A DNA stretch of 64,000 nt, taken from NCBI GenBank assembly GCA_018970395.1, contig JAGWWM010000002.1:1-64000 (forward strand). The letters are read 5' to 3'. The notes under the pieces were generated by a model, which saw only the letters and a program-made list of their open reading frames with translations, ran no database searches and was not told the DNA's origin. The number at the start of each line of letters is the position of its first letter. The first letter of the stretch is position 1. This stretch comes from Bacteroidota bacterium. GTDB taxonomy: Bacteria > Bacteroidota > Bacteroidia > Chitinophagales > Chitinophagaceae. Both the position numbers and the translations under genes were made by a program. This document shows positions 39,576-49,646 of the stretch, one piece after another.

Positions 39576-40406
39576 TCAAGGAATAATTGTAAATTTTTTA
39601 GGGATCGTAAACGGGAATGTCAGCGGCTGATCAAAAAAATATTCTTTGAACCGAAGCTGAACATCCATGCGCTCTTTGTAGGTAATCAGCAGTTCTCTTA
39701 GCTTGGAAAAAAAGATACCATTCTTCAGCTCATAATCTTTGTAATTCACATCCACTCTTCGGTTCAAAGCCGGATTTACATCATCAATGGTACTTTTTTC
39801 AGGCAAATAGTCCTTGTTCAGCAAAAGTACATGACGGAGCGGGCCTGCTTTCCCTGCGAGTAAAAACTGATCAGGTTTGGTAGCGTAAGAATAGATGCTG
39901 TCTTTTTCAAAAAGGATAGCTCTCCCCAGCAACAAGTGCTGAATATCGCTGAATGAAAAAGGGATTTGGCTGATCTCCTGCAATGCACTCAGGGGTCGCT
40001 CCTGAATGGTTTTCGCGAGTTTGTCCATCACTTTTATACTATCCGGTGTAATCAATAATCGAATCCCTTCTATTCCGAGGTCGCTTGCGAGGGATATCCA
40101 AATCAGGCTGTCTCTTTTCATCCGCACATACGCGGTGAAATCAGGTTGTTTCCCTTTTTGATTGGCATAGTCCACTTTCATTTTAGCCATGAACGTATTA
40201 AACTCGAAATGATGCAGTTCCATACTATCCACCAGTTTTACCGCCCTATTGAGCGTATCCTCTGTTAGCGAACTTGCCGTTACAGGCGTAACGATCATTG
40301 ATGCTGTAGTATCTTTTTTTACGATGGCTTTGTGAATCACCCGGGTTGATTTGCAGGAATACAAGCAAGAAGCAAGTAAGAAAATTATGATTGATATGTG
40401 ATGCAT
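39576..40406 (-). CDS. DUF4292-family lipoprotein
   Basis: Lipobox FLLASCLYSCKSTR; KMKVDYANQKGKQPDFTAYVRMKRDSLIWISLASDLGIEGIRLLITPDSIKVMDK. Confidence 0.82.
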   Translation of the reverse strand: MHHISIIIFLLASCLYSCKSTRVIHKAIVKKDTTASMIVTPVTASSLTEDTLNRAVKLVDSMELHHFEFNTFMAKMKVDYANQKGKQPDFTAYVRMKRDSLIWISLASDLGIEGIRLLITPDSIKVMDKLAKTIQERPLSALQEISQIPFSFSDIQHLLLGRAILFEKDSIYSYATKPDQFLLAGKAGPLRHVLLLNKDYLPEKSTIDDVNPALNRRVDVNYKDYELKNGIFFSKLRELLITYKERMDVQLRFKEYFFDQPLTFPFTIPKKFTIIP

Positions 40407-40508
40407 TTTAATTAGTAATTAATAATTAAAAATTAAGAATAGTTATTGAGATGTTTATAGTTTAGAAAAACGTACAACTTGTAACCTTCAACCCACAACC
40501 TACAACCT
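40407..40508. repeat. Composite heptamer repeat B, diverged inverted relative of repeat A
   Basis: Inverse of 40431-40465 matches 35111-35145 at 31/35; CTTCAACCCACAACCTACAACC is the inverse of the GGTTGTAGGTTGTGGGTTG module. Confidence 0.85.
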
Positions 40509-40934
40509 CCCCGTACTCCCGAAACCGGCTGTATTTCTTTCCGTTGTTTCAATATCCGATACCGGTTGCCATGCTATTTGTGTGACCTGCTGAATCACCA
40601 TTTGCGCGATGCGATCGCCGTCGGCGATCGTTTGTGGTTCTGCACTCAGATTAATCAGGATCACCTTGATTTCTCCGCGGTAATCGGCATCAATGGTACC
40701 CGGCGTATTCAAACAGGTAATCCCTTGCTTGATGGCCATTCCGCTGCGTGGACGAATCTGAGCTTCGTATCCTGCCGGCAATTCGATGAACAGACCGGTA
40801 GGAATCAAAGCACGTTCCATGGGCTGCAGTACTACCGAATTGTCCAGCGCTGCCCTAAGATCCATGCCGCTGGAGCCGGGTGTGGCATATTGGGGCAGCG
40901 CGTGACGGGAACGATTGATAACTTTTACCTGCAT
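40500..40934 (-). CDS. dut: dUTP diphosphatase
   Basis: [64 protein letters not shown]. Confidence 0.96.
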   Translation of the reverse strand: MQVKVINRSRHALPQYATPGSSGMDLRAALDNSVVLQPMERALIPTGLFIELPAGYEAQIRPRSGMAIKQGITCLNTPGTIDADYRGEIKVILINLSAEPQTIADGDRIAQMVIQQVTQIAWQPVSDIETTERNTAGFGSTGRL

Positions 40935-40936
40935 GA

Positions 40937-41416
40937 TTATTTTTTTTCAAGCAACACTACCGCTTGTGCAAAAAGCCCTTCCTCTCTTCCCGCAAATCCC
41001 ATCTTTTCTGTCGTGGTTGCCTTGATGGAAACATCCGACACATTAAGCCGCAACCGCTTTGCAATCTCTTCCTGCATTGCGGGAATATAGGGTTTGATTT
41101 TAGGAACTTCCAGACAAAGGGTCGCATCCAAATTGACGACAGCATAACCCTTCTCCTGAATTTTTGTATAGCATTGATCGAGTAAAATCTTACTGTCAAT
41201 ATTGTGATAAGCCGGATCGGTATTGGGAAAATGAACCCCGATATCTCCCAACGCCAGCGCACCCAACAAAGCATCACAAATGGCGTGAAGCAGCACATCT
41301 GCATCGCTATGCCCAAGTGCCCCTTTAGTATGCGGAATTTCAACACCGCCTATCATCAGTTTACGACCAATAGACAGCTGATGAAAATCTATCCCCTGAC
41401 CGATGCGAAAAGACAT
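40937..41416 (-). CDS. ispF: 2-C-methyl-D-erythritol 2,4-cyclodiphosphate synthase
   Basis: [50 protein letters not shown]. Confidence 0.96.
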   Translation of the reverse strand: MSFRIGQGIDFHQLSIGRKLMIGGVEIPHTKGALGHSDADVLLHAICDALLGALALGDIGVHFPNTDPAYHNIDSKILLDQCYTKIQEKGYAVVNLDATLCLEVPKIKPYIPAMQEEIAKRLRLNVSDVSIKATTTEKMGFAGREEGLFAQAVVLLEKK

Positions 41417-41428
41417 TTAATTATTCGA

Positions 41429-42595
41429 TTAATTGGATGAGCCTGACGGTACCGTTTCCCTGCTGTTGCTCAAATCAAAGATAATTCCAAAACGGGTAGT
41501 ATTGCTGAGCGGATTTTGATTGATACCTTGTCCGGAGGGAATCAGATAAGAAAAATTGAATCCAAGTTTATTGTAATTGATCCCTACTCCTGCCGAGAAG
41601 AAACGGCGGTTGCCTTTGTATCTGCCTTCATGAAAATATCCTGCTCTTACAAAAAACATCCCATCGTAGGCGTATTCAGCTCCGGCTGAAATTTGAAATT
41701 CTTCCAGCTCTTCTCCAAAACCACCGGGTGCATCGCCAAAAGAGGAGAACCAACTGCTCACTACACTTTTACGTCGATAATCCGCTAATGATTGCGCAGT
41801 GGTATCGGGCGTAGGTACCATCAATTTATTAACATCAAGTCCGAAACTGATTTTGCTGGTTTCGTCCAATATGGAATGATAAAGCGCACCAATACCCAGA
41901 TTCGCAGGTATGAAATCGCCGCCATCTGCCGCATTGGTATAATTGATTTTGCTGCCCAAATTACTCATCACTAATCCGGCAGTAATTCCGCGCCCTTCAG
42001 GACTCAACCCATTATAATACATAGAAATATCGCCCGAAACGGCAGTACCGGGTTTGTATTGTGCGCCGGCGGCATTGTTTCCGCTGGCAAGATTGGAGAA
42101 GATGTATCGTAAACTGATTCCTACCCCTAATTTCTGGCTCAAAGCCCTGCTATATCCGGCATCCAGCGCCCACTCACGCGGACGGAATTGATTGAGCTCG
42201 TTTCCTGCAAAATCAGTAAACTGAATCGTACCCAAATTAAAATAGCGTAATGAAGCGGAGATCGCCTGATTGTCGGCAAATTTATAATTGCCTGCAGCCG
42301 TAACAATATACACATCATTCAATCCTAAGGCTCTCAACCAAGGAGTATAATTGATTCCAAAAGCAGATTTTGTAGAAGAAAAAGGAATTTTTGCCGCATT
42401 CCAAAAAGAAGCATTGGCATCGGGAGTCGTGGCAATACCCATATCCCCCATACCACCCGAACGGGCATCGGGAGAAATGCGAAGCATCGGAACGGCAGTG
42501 GTAACAACGTTGATTCTTCTGGTAGTATTTTGAGCGAAAAGCAAGGCAGATTGAATCATTAATCCTCCGATCAAAACAAACGAAATTTTTCTCAT
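41429..42595 (-). CDS. porV: T9SS outer membrane protein PorV
   Basis: VPMLRISPDARSGGMGDMGIATTPDANASFWNAAKIPFSSTKSAFGINYTPWLRAL. Confidence 0.92.
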   Translation of the reverse strand: MRKISFVLIGGLMIQSALLFAQNTTRRINVVTTAVPMLRISPDARSGGMGDMGIATTPDANASFWNAAKIPFSSTKSAFGINYTPWLRALGLNDVYIVTAAGNYKFADNQAISASLRYFNLGTIQFTDFAGNELNQFRPREWALDAGYSRALSQKLGVGISLRYIFSNLASGNNAAGAQYKPGTAVSGDISMYYNGLSPEGRGITAGLVMSNLGSKINYTNAADGGDFIPANLGIGALYHSILDETSKISFGLDVNKLMVPTPDTTAQSLADYRRKSVVSSWFSSFGDAPGGFGEELEEFQISAGAEYAYDGMFFVRAGYFHEGRYKGNRRFFSAGVGINYNKLGFNFSYLIPSGQGINQNPLSNTTRFGIIFDLSNSRETVPSGSSN

Positions 42596-42618
42596 TGATT
42601 GATTACTTTATTTTAAAA

Positions 42619-45600
42619 TTACAAAAGCACTAATTTCTGACGAACCGACTTTTTTTTGCCGGCACTATCGGTAATTTCCAATTGGTAAATATACACTCCA
42701 CGTCCGATTTTCCTGCCAAAATGATCCGTTCCATCCCAATTAATTTCAAAAGAACGATTTCCTTTACTATTTATTGCTTGGCGGATATTTTTCACCAACA
42801 TACCTGAGATGGTGTAAATATTCACGGATGCCTGCAATAAATCGCCCGGACGATTATGCTCAAACATGAATGTGGTAGAGGAAGTGAAAGGATTCGGATA
42901 GTTATACACATTCGAAATATTCAACTCCTCATCTTTCGCCACTCTGAAATCTATTGTCGCTTCACTACTGTTGTTCAATACATCCCAGGCCTTAATGCGC
43001 AAAAAATGATTGCCCTCTGAAAGGGAAGGCAACTGAAAGCGCAGACTGCCCCGCTGAAAGCTACCCGACTCAGCCACATAAAAATCATTCAACACAAAAA
43101 ACTGCTGCGGATCATCATCAAGGGTTGCAGTAATATCATGACCAATGCCCCCTCCGGAAGCATTCACTCCGCTCGAGTCAAAAAATTTCAAGAGTAGCTG
43201 AGGCGTTTGATTGACCAGTCCTCCATTCACAAATTTTTCATCATTCATCCAGGCACGGATTAATGGTCCCTGGTCGTCTGTTACAGGCGCATTGCTTAAA
43301 CCTCCTACCACAATCGATTTTTCATTGACAGCTGCAGCGCGTTTCCCATCTTCCGCATAATAACTGATTAAGCCGTTTCCGAAATTGTAATTAATATCCT
43401 TGGGCACAATAAAGCTGTAGGTAAAACGGCCATTGGTCACTTGGGTTTTCCCTTTGAAAAGGACATTATTTTGTACCTGAAAATCCACCGCCTGGCTCGA
43501 AGGATCGTTGCCTCTTGTGCGGAGCGTTTGTATTTTATCATATATCACCGGATAAACATTGCCGTTAAAATCCGTTATTCGTTGATCGTTTGCGTCTATT
43601 ATCTCCCCGTTGATTTCATATTTTTCAAGCGCCTTCAAAGTGTCTGTGCCAACCGACTTACCATTGATTAAAGTCGTACGCACCTTCAAATTTGCAAGAC
43701 CGATGCGCATGGCAGGATCTCCGAGCAACATGAATTTTCGGTTATTGACAATATCTCCGAAGGTGGAATAAGTAAGATTTTTGGTCTGCCGAATAGACTC
43801 CCCAAGCGTCGGATAATTTCCGGTTGCATCGAGTTCTAATGCTTTTTTGAAAAAATTATGGTTGATGATTTTATTGCTGAAAGCAAATACCACGCGGGTG
43901 GTAGTCATCAGGGCAATAGCACCGATTCTTTCGCGCAGCAAGAGCGACTCTCCCAGTGAATTGACAGAAGGATTATCGTAAGGTGCAAAATCGCAGGTAG
44001 CTGTTACGAACAAGGGCAGTTTGTCGCCGTTATTCCATTTATTAACCATATCATTATCAAGAATCACTTCTTCCGCCAGTCTTCTGAATCCGCCATGACC
44101 GCTGTAATTCCAGATAAGGGTGCCGGATAGAATGCGGTTATTGACTGCAATGGTTGCCTCGGGGTAGCGACTACCTCCGCTGCCGCTCTGCTGACGAAAA
44201 GCATCGAGGTATATTTTGTTAGGAATCTTGTCGGTCATGGTTTGAATCAAACCGGCATGGTATTCTGCATCTTCCAGATGAAGGTTATTGTCTTCATCGT
44301 CAGCCACCAGCGTTATTTCATTTCTCCAGCCGCCCATGGAGGAAGGTTCATGATAGCGGATGATTTTATCAACCACCGCTTTGGCTTCTGTAGCATTCCG
44401 GGCCGGGATTCTGCCGATACCTATGTCGAGTAGAGAAGGCTTGCTGAGGTTCACATCTTCCTCTTCATCGAGCAATCCGAAAAAATCATCGGAGGCATAA
44501 GTAGCGAGGGGATTAAAAGAGTCGAAGCTTTCAAAACAGGGCACTAGATTAGTGTTGTCGGGAATACGGTCTTGATAATCGTAGGATGCGTCTCCCAATA
44601 AAAGGAGGTAGCGAGGTGGGAGCATACCGGCAGCGATGGCGGTATCTCTGAGAAATCTTACGTAGTCGCGGATGGCACTTGGGTCGGGCGTGCCGGAGGA
44701 GAATTCGTGATAAATTTCTTCGGTTGTAACGACTGCGGAATTGAGGTTGTTGTTGGTGCGATGCCATTCTGCCAATCGCTGCCCCTCCGCGCGCAGTGTG
44801 GGGTGGCTTACGATGAGGTAGTCGATCGCGCGGAGGGTGCGTAACTGCTGATTCGAAATCTGCCTGCCTCCCTTTACCGTCAAATACCCCTGCACACCAA
44901 AAGCAATATATGTTTTCCCTTCCCCGGAAAAGTCTTTTGCCAATATATTGTTGCCTTCCGATACTGTTGCTAACCCTACAGGTCGAAGAGGATTTGTTAC
45001 CTCCCAAACCTGTAACGATTTCTCCGCATTCTTCAAACTAAACACCAGCGGCAAGCCGGCAGATGCAGCACTATGATAAAAATGCAACTGATTCAAACCG
45101 GACATATCCAACTTTCTTTTTGCCATTACTTCAAACCAGTTCAACCAACCTGTTGCTCCAACACTGCCGGGAGAAAAATCATAGCGAACGGTGATGCTGC
45201 TCTGATTCAATGGAAATTCAACCTCCGACTCTTCCAGATTGGCAGCCGATGCATACTGGTCATTGCTGACCGGAAAAATAGTTTGCCGCAATACGGAAAT
45301 CCCATTTACCGTCGCATTAAATGAACTGCTTGCACCCACCGAACGGGCGGCTACATTAGATCTAAAAAAGACGGACTCGCCGGACAAGAGCTGTGGCATT
45401 GGAACAGTAAATTCATAACTCGTTTTCTTGCCGGGTAAATTGGCAAATTCCTCCCCCAACCATTGCTTCCCGCTCTTCAGCAGATTGACCAAGTCATTTT
45501 CGTAAAAATAACGGTCTTCAAAAGCATCAATGGTTTCAGTAGCCAAACCTGTTACCTCGCGCCGTCCAATACGAAGACCGGCTCCTCCTATAGTCAGATA

Positions 45601-46017
45601 ATAATAAGCCTCATTGGCATATAAATTTTTTTGGTGGCGAAGCGTTTGCTCAACGGATTTTCCGGACCAGCGATGGGGACCCGGCGCATAAAAAAGAAAA
45701 AAATCATTCTCATTAAAAAAACCATCGCCACCATCTACTACCTGTATGGCATTTTCCTGCAATCCGACCACGCGTTCCACACTATTTGATTCAGGCAACA
45801 TAGCTCCGCCATTGCCATAAAGCCTTATAGTATTCGATGCCAATGCATTCAAAGTAACACCCCATTTTTTTAAAGTAAGTCCATCTATCTTGTAAACGCC
45901 TGCTTCGCTGACTGAAACCTGATACCAGGAGCCAACAGAAAAGTTTGCGGACTGACTTTTTGCCGGTATGGAATGAGATAAGATAAATAATATAGCTATA
46001 AGTACAAATGGCTTCAT
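42619..46017 (-). CDS. porU: T9SS sortase PorU
   Basis: Gingipain-like C25 peptidase core (YLLLLGDASYDYQDR, WNYSGHGGFRRLAEE, FVTATCDFAPYDNP) and a C-terminal FlgD-like region; upstream of porV. Confidence 0.92.
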   Translation of the reverse strand: MKPFVLIAILFILSHSIPAKSQSANFSVGSWYQVSVSEAGVYKIDGLTLKKWGVTLNALASNTIRLYGNGGAMLPESNSVERVVGLQENAIQVVDGGDGFFNENDFFLFYAPGPHRWSGKSVEQTLRHQKNLYANEAYYYLTIGGAGLRIGRREVTGLATETIDAFEDRYFYENDLVNLLKSGKQWLGEEFANLPGKKTSYEFTVPMPQLLSGESVFFRSNVAARSVGASSSFNATVNGISVLRQTIFPVSNDQYASAANLEESEVEFPLNQSSITVRYDFSPGSVGATGWLNWFEVMAKRKLDMSGLNQLHFYHSAASAGLPLVFSLKNAEKSLQVWEVTNPLRPVGLATVSEGNNILAKDFSGEGKTYIAFGVQGYLTVKGGRQISNQQLRTLRAIDYLIVSHPTLRAEGQRLAEWHRTNNNLNSAVVTTEEIYHEFSSGTPDPSAIRDYVRFLRDTAIAAGMLPPRYLLLLGDASYDYQDRIPDNTNLVPCFESFDSFNPLATYASDDFFGLLDEEEDVNLSKPSLLDIGIGRIPARNATEAKAVVDKIIRYHEPSSMGGWRNEITLVADDEDNNLHLEDAEYHAGLIQTMTDKIPNKIYLDAFRQQSGSGGSRYPEATIAVNNRILSGTLIWNYSGHGGFRRLAEEVILDNDMVNKWNNGDKLPLFVTATCDFAPYDNPSVNSLGESLLLRERIGAIALMTTTRVVFAFSNKIINHNFFKKALELDATGNYPTLGESIRQTKNLTYSTFGDIVNNRKFMLLGDPAMRIGLANLKVRTTLINGKSVGTDTLKALEKYEINGEIIDANDQRITDFNGNVYPVIYDKIQTLRTRGNDPSSQAVDFQVQNNVLFKGKTQVTNGRFTYSFIVPKDINYNFGNGLISYYAEDGKRAAAVNEKSIVVGGLSNAPVTDDQGPLIRAWMNDEKFVNGGLVNQTPQLLLKFFDSSGVNASGGGIGHDITATLDDDPQQFFVLNDFYVAESGSFQRGSLRFQLPSLSEGNHFLRIKAWDVLNNSSEATIDFRVAKDEELNISNVYNYPNPFTSSTTFMFEHNRPGDLLQASVNIYTISGMLVKNIRQAINSKGNRSFEINWDGTDHFGRKIGRGVYIYQLEITDSAGKKKSVRQKLVLL

Positions 46018-46251
46018 GTGTTATACAAAATTACCCTTCTACTTCTTACAATCCATTGAACTGCAGGTTTATTCCTGTAAATGGTAGATTAAAAAGGAAA
46101 AACGAATGAGTTCGGAAAAAAGTCGAACAAACCCCTAATTTTTTAAAAAAATCAAAATAATAATTTTTATATGATGGCAAAAATCTATATTTGTCGGCAT
46201 ATTTTTATACAATATTTAAATGTATTGCTCGTTTACTCAAAAAAAGAAAAG

Positions 46252-47808
46252 ATGAAAAACCTTTTTCATTCAAAATTTTCTATCGGTATCCTGCTGACAA
46301 GTTTAGTTGTTTTTAACTCCTGTCAAGATGGAGGTCTGTTTAAACCCAGGCCAGAAAAGTCTTCCAATACCGGTTGGATTTACAATGACCCTGCCGGAAG
46401 CGGGTTCAGGGTTTCTAAGGAAAAAGAACAAAAAACCGGACCAGGTCTCATCTTCATTCAAGGGGGTACTTTCATGATGGGTGCACGTGATGAAGATGTG
46501 ATGCGCGACTGGAATAATGTGCCGAAAAGAGCAACGGTAGCCTCCTTTTACATGGATGAGACCGAAGTGGCAAACGTTCACTACAGAGAATATCTCTTTT
46601 GGTTGAACAGAGTTTTCAATGATACTGCCATTACCAATAAAGCATTGCCGGATACTCTATGCTGGAGAAGCGAACTGGCTTACAATGAACCTTACGTGGA
46701 ATATTATTTCCGTCATCCTTCTTACAATCTTTATCCTGTAGTGGGTGTAACCTGGAAACAGGCATCCGATTATTGCATGTGGAGAACAGACAGGGTTAAC
46801 GAAAAGATTCTGCAGGATAATGGCATTACCAATAAAAAAGCGGAAATGCAAAAACAAATGCAGGGTGGCGGACAGGATAACTTCAATACAAAAGCTTATT
46901 TATTGGGTGAATATCAAGCAACTCCGGGTAGAGATATCAAAAAATTCCGCGACCCGGTTACCAGACAGGTTCCTACCAATATCAGTTTTGAAGAAGGCAT
47001 CATTATGCCTGATTACAGATTACCCACAGAGGCCGAATGGGAATATGCAGCATACGGAAATATTGAACAAAACCCTGATCCCAGAGAAAAAGAAAACAAG
47101 CGTGGGGAAGAATTATTAGCAAATTCACAAGTATACCCCTGGGCTCAGAATGTAAACGGACTCAGAAATGCCCGTCAGGGTGAGTGGCAAGGTCAGTTTC
47201 TCGCCAACTTTAAAAGAGGATCGGGAGACAACATGGGTCTTGCCGGAGGTCTGAACGATCGCTCTGCTATCCCGGGCCCCATCAAAGCCTTCTACCCGAA
47301 CGGTTTCGGATTATACAACATGGCGGGCAACGTAAGCGAATGGGTATCCGATGTTTATCGCCCGCTTACTCCATCCGATGGAGATGACTTTAACTATTAC
47401 AGAGGGAATAAGTTCCAAAGAATAGATTTAAGCAGTGGAAAACCTGAAAGAGACTCCATGGGTCGCATCAAATACAGAGACGAAACAAGTGAAGAATTAA
47501 AAGGCAGAAGAAATTATCAAAATGCCAATGCCGTGAATTATGTGGATGGTGATTCACTCAGCGCTGTACAATATGCCTATGGTGTCAACACGCTCATCAG
47601 CGACAAAACACGGGTTTATAAAGGAGGCAGCTGGAATGACAGAGCATACTGGTTAAGTCCTGGTTCTCGCCGATATCTGGAAGAAGATCAATCCAGCTCC
47701 ACCATCGGATTCCGCTGCGCAATGATTCGCTACGGCAGCCAAGAAGGAAATGGCATGAATACCGGAAACTGGTTTAAGGAAAGAAGACAAAAAACGAGAA
47801 GAAAATAA
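46252..47808 (+). CDS. gldJ: Gliding-motility/T9SS lipoprotein GldJ (SUMF1-like)
   Basis: Lipobox SLVVFNSCQDGG; GTFMMGARDEDVMRDWNNVPKRATVASFYMDETEVANVHYREYLFW; YRLPTEAEWEYAAYG; context porV-porU-gldJ-murF. Confidence 0.88.
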   Translation: MKNLFHSKFSIGILLTSLVVFNSCQDGGLFKPRPEKSSNTGWIYNDPAGSGFRVSKEKEQKTGPGLIFIQGGTFMMGARDEDVMRDWNNVPKRATVASFYMDETEVANVHYREYLFWLNRVFNDTAITNKALPDTLCWRSELAYNEPYVEYYFRHPSYNLYPVVGVTWKQASDYCMWRTDRVNEKILQDNGITNKKAEMQKQMQGGGQDNFNTKAYLLGEYQATPGRDIKKFRDPVTRQVPTNISFEEGIIMPDYRLPTEAEWEYAAYGNIEQNPDPREKENKRGEELLANSQVYPWAQNVNGLRNARQGEWQGQFLANFKRGSGDNMGLAGGLNDRSAIPGPIKAFYPNGFGLYNMAGNVSEWVSDVYRPLTPSDGDDFNYYRGNKFQRIDLSSGKPERDSMGRIKYRDETSEELKGRRNYQNANAVNYVDGDSLSAVQYAYGVNTLISDKTRVYKGGSWNDRAYWLSPGSRRYLEEDQSSSTIGFRCAMIRYGSQEGNGMNTGNWFKERRQKTRRK

Positions 47809-47827
47809 TTTCCTTTCTAAACTTTTT

Positions 47828-47854
47828 AAGAGCCCTGAAATTCAGGGCTCTTTT
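47828..47854 (+). terminator. Intrinsic terminator after gldJ
   Basis: AAGAGCCCTG-AAATT-CAGGGCTCTT-TTA, perfect 10-bp stem. Confidence 0.85.
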
Positions 47855-47892
47855 ATTTTAGTTTGTATTTTTGAATGCTTCCAACTTCCGAT

Positions 47893-49191
47893 ATGACAAT
47901 CGAACAACTTTATCAACGCTATCTACAGCATCCCAATATTCAAACCGATACCCGTAAGCTCGTAGCAGGATCTTTGTTTTTTGCCCTGAAGGGGGAAAAC
48001 TTTAACGGCAACGAGTACGCGCAACAGGCATTGGAAAAAGGTGCTGCAGCAGTAATTGTAGATGAAGCAGTTGCCATTTCAAACCCCTCTGTTATTCGCG
48101 TTAATAATACGCTTGAAACCCTGCAGCAACTGGCTTATCATCATCGCAAACAATTCCAAATTCCCTTCGTTGCCATTACCGGAAGCAACGGAAAAACAAC
48201 GACCAAAGAATTGATACATGCTGTACTTTCCACCACCTATAAAACCTATACAACCGAAGGCAATTTGAATAATCATATTGGTATTCCCCTTACCATTTTA
48301 AAGGTCAAACCTGATGCAGAAATCGCGGTCATAGAGATGGGAGCCAATCACCAAGAGGAAATTGCCGGTTATTGTAAATATGCTTTACCGACCCATGGCC
48401 TGATAACCAATATCGGAAAAGCGCATCTGGAAGGTTTTGGGGGAATTGAAGGCGTTAAAAAAGGGAAAGGTGAATTATTTGATTTTATTCGTCACGAAAA
48501 CGGCACAATCTTTCTGAATACCGACCAGCCGCACCTGATGGATATCAGTAAAAATATTTCCCGTCAATTTCAATATGGCAGCCATACCGGAGAAGTGACC
48601 GGAACAATTTTAAGTGCTCATCCTTTTCTGAGTATTCAAATCACTCAACCAGTATCAGCCGAACTCCAAAACATCCATACACAATTAGTGGGAGATTATA
48701 ACCTGCCGAATGTACTGGCAGCGGTTGCAGTTGGTCTCTATTTCAAAGTACCGCCGGCCGCTATCAAATCTGCTATCGAAAGATATACTCCATCCAACAG
48801 TCGCTCTCAGCTCATCGAAACAGGAAGCAACCGTATCATACTGGATGCTTACAACGCGAATCCATCGAGTATGCAGGTTGCTATACAGAATTTTGCATCC
48901 TTTCCTGCCGATCATAAAATATTAATGCTGGGCGCTATGGCTGAAATGGGAGAAGCCAGCAGAACAGAACATCAAAAAATTGTAGAACTGATTCAATCTT
49001 ACTCCTGGGATAAAGTAGTCTTGGTGGGAGAAGAGTTTAAAACCATTCAACACCCCTATCATCAATTTGACACTTCTTCTTCAGCAGCAGCGTGGATTAA
49101 AAATAACAAACCGGCTAATGCCGCAATCCTGCTCAAGGGCTCGAGAAGTACAAAGATGGAACTGGTACTTGAAGCACTGCGCCACGACTAA
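47893..49191 (+). CDS. murF: UDP-N-acetylmuramoyl-tripeptide-D-alanyl-D-alanine ligase
   Basis: DTRKLVAGSLFFALKGENFNGNEYA; AITGSNGKTTTKELI; VIEMGANHQEEIAGYC. Confidence 0.95.
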   Translation: MTIEQLYQRYLQHPNIQTDTRKLVAGSLFFALKGENFNGNEYAQQALEKGAAAVIVDEAVAISNPSVIRVNNTLETLQQLAYHHRKQFQIPFVAITGSNGKTTTKELIHAVLSTTYKTYTTEGNLNNHIGIPLTILKVKPDAEIAVIEMGANHQEEIAGYCKYALPTHGLITNIGKAHLEGFGGIEGVKKGKGELFDFIRHENGTIFLNTDQPHLMDISKNISRQFQYGSHTGEVTGTILSAHPFLSIQITQPVSAELQNIHTQLVGDYNLPNVLAAVAVGLYFKVPPAAIKSAIERYTPSNSRSQLIETGSNRIILDAYNANPSSMQVAIQNFASFPADHKILMLGAMAEMGEASRTEHQKIVELIQSYSWDKVVLVGEEFKTIQHPYHQFDTSSSAAAWIKNNKPANAAILLKGSRSTKMELVLEALRHD

Positions 49192-49195
49192 ACAA

Positions 49196-49597
49196 TCATT
49201 TTTTTTCCTGACACAATTCTATCAAAACGCCATTGGTGTGACGAGGATGCAGGAAACAAATCCATTTATTATCCGCTCCTTCTTTGGGAGCGCTATTTAA
49301 CAACTCAAAGCCGGCTGCTTCCAGTCGTTTCATTTCCGACTCAATATCATTTACCTCAAAAGCAATATGATGCATCCCCTCTCCCTTCTTCTCAATATAC
49401 TTTGCAATCACTCCTCCAGGTTCAGTGCTCTGCAACAATTCAATTTTGGTTTCTCCGGTTTGAAAAAAGGCAGTTTGTACTTTTTCTGATGCCACCAATT
49501 CCGTTTTGTAACAGGATGTGTTCAATAATGTTTCGAACAAAGGAATGGAAATAGCAAGATCCTTAACGGCAATGCCGATATGTTCTATCTTTTGCAT
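49196..49597 (-). CDS. mce: Methylmalonyl-CoA epimerase
   Basis: MQKIEHIGIAVKDLAISIPLFETLL; GEGMHHIAFEVNDIESEMKRL; FLHPRHTNGVLIEL. Confidence 0.93.
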   Translation of the reverse strand: MQKIEHIGIAVKDLAISIPLFETLLNTSCYKTELVASEKVQTAFFQTGETKIELLQSTEPGGVIAKYIEKKGEGMHHIAFEVNDIESEMKRLEAAGFELLNSAPKEGADNKWICFLHPRHTNGVLIELCQEKK

Positions 49598-49646
49598 GCG
49601 ATTGATTTAAAAGCAATATAAGTTATTATCAGCTGTTATCAGATCA

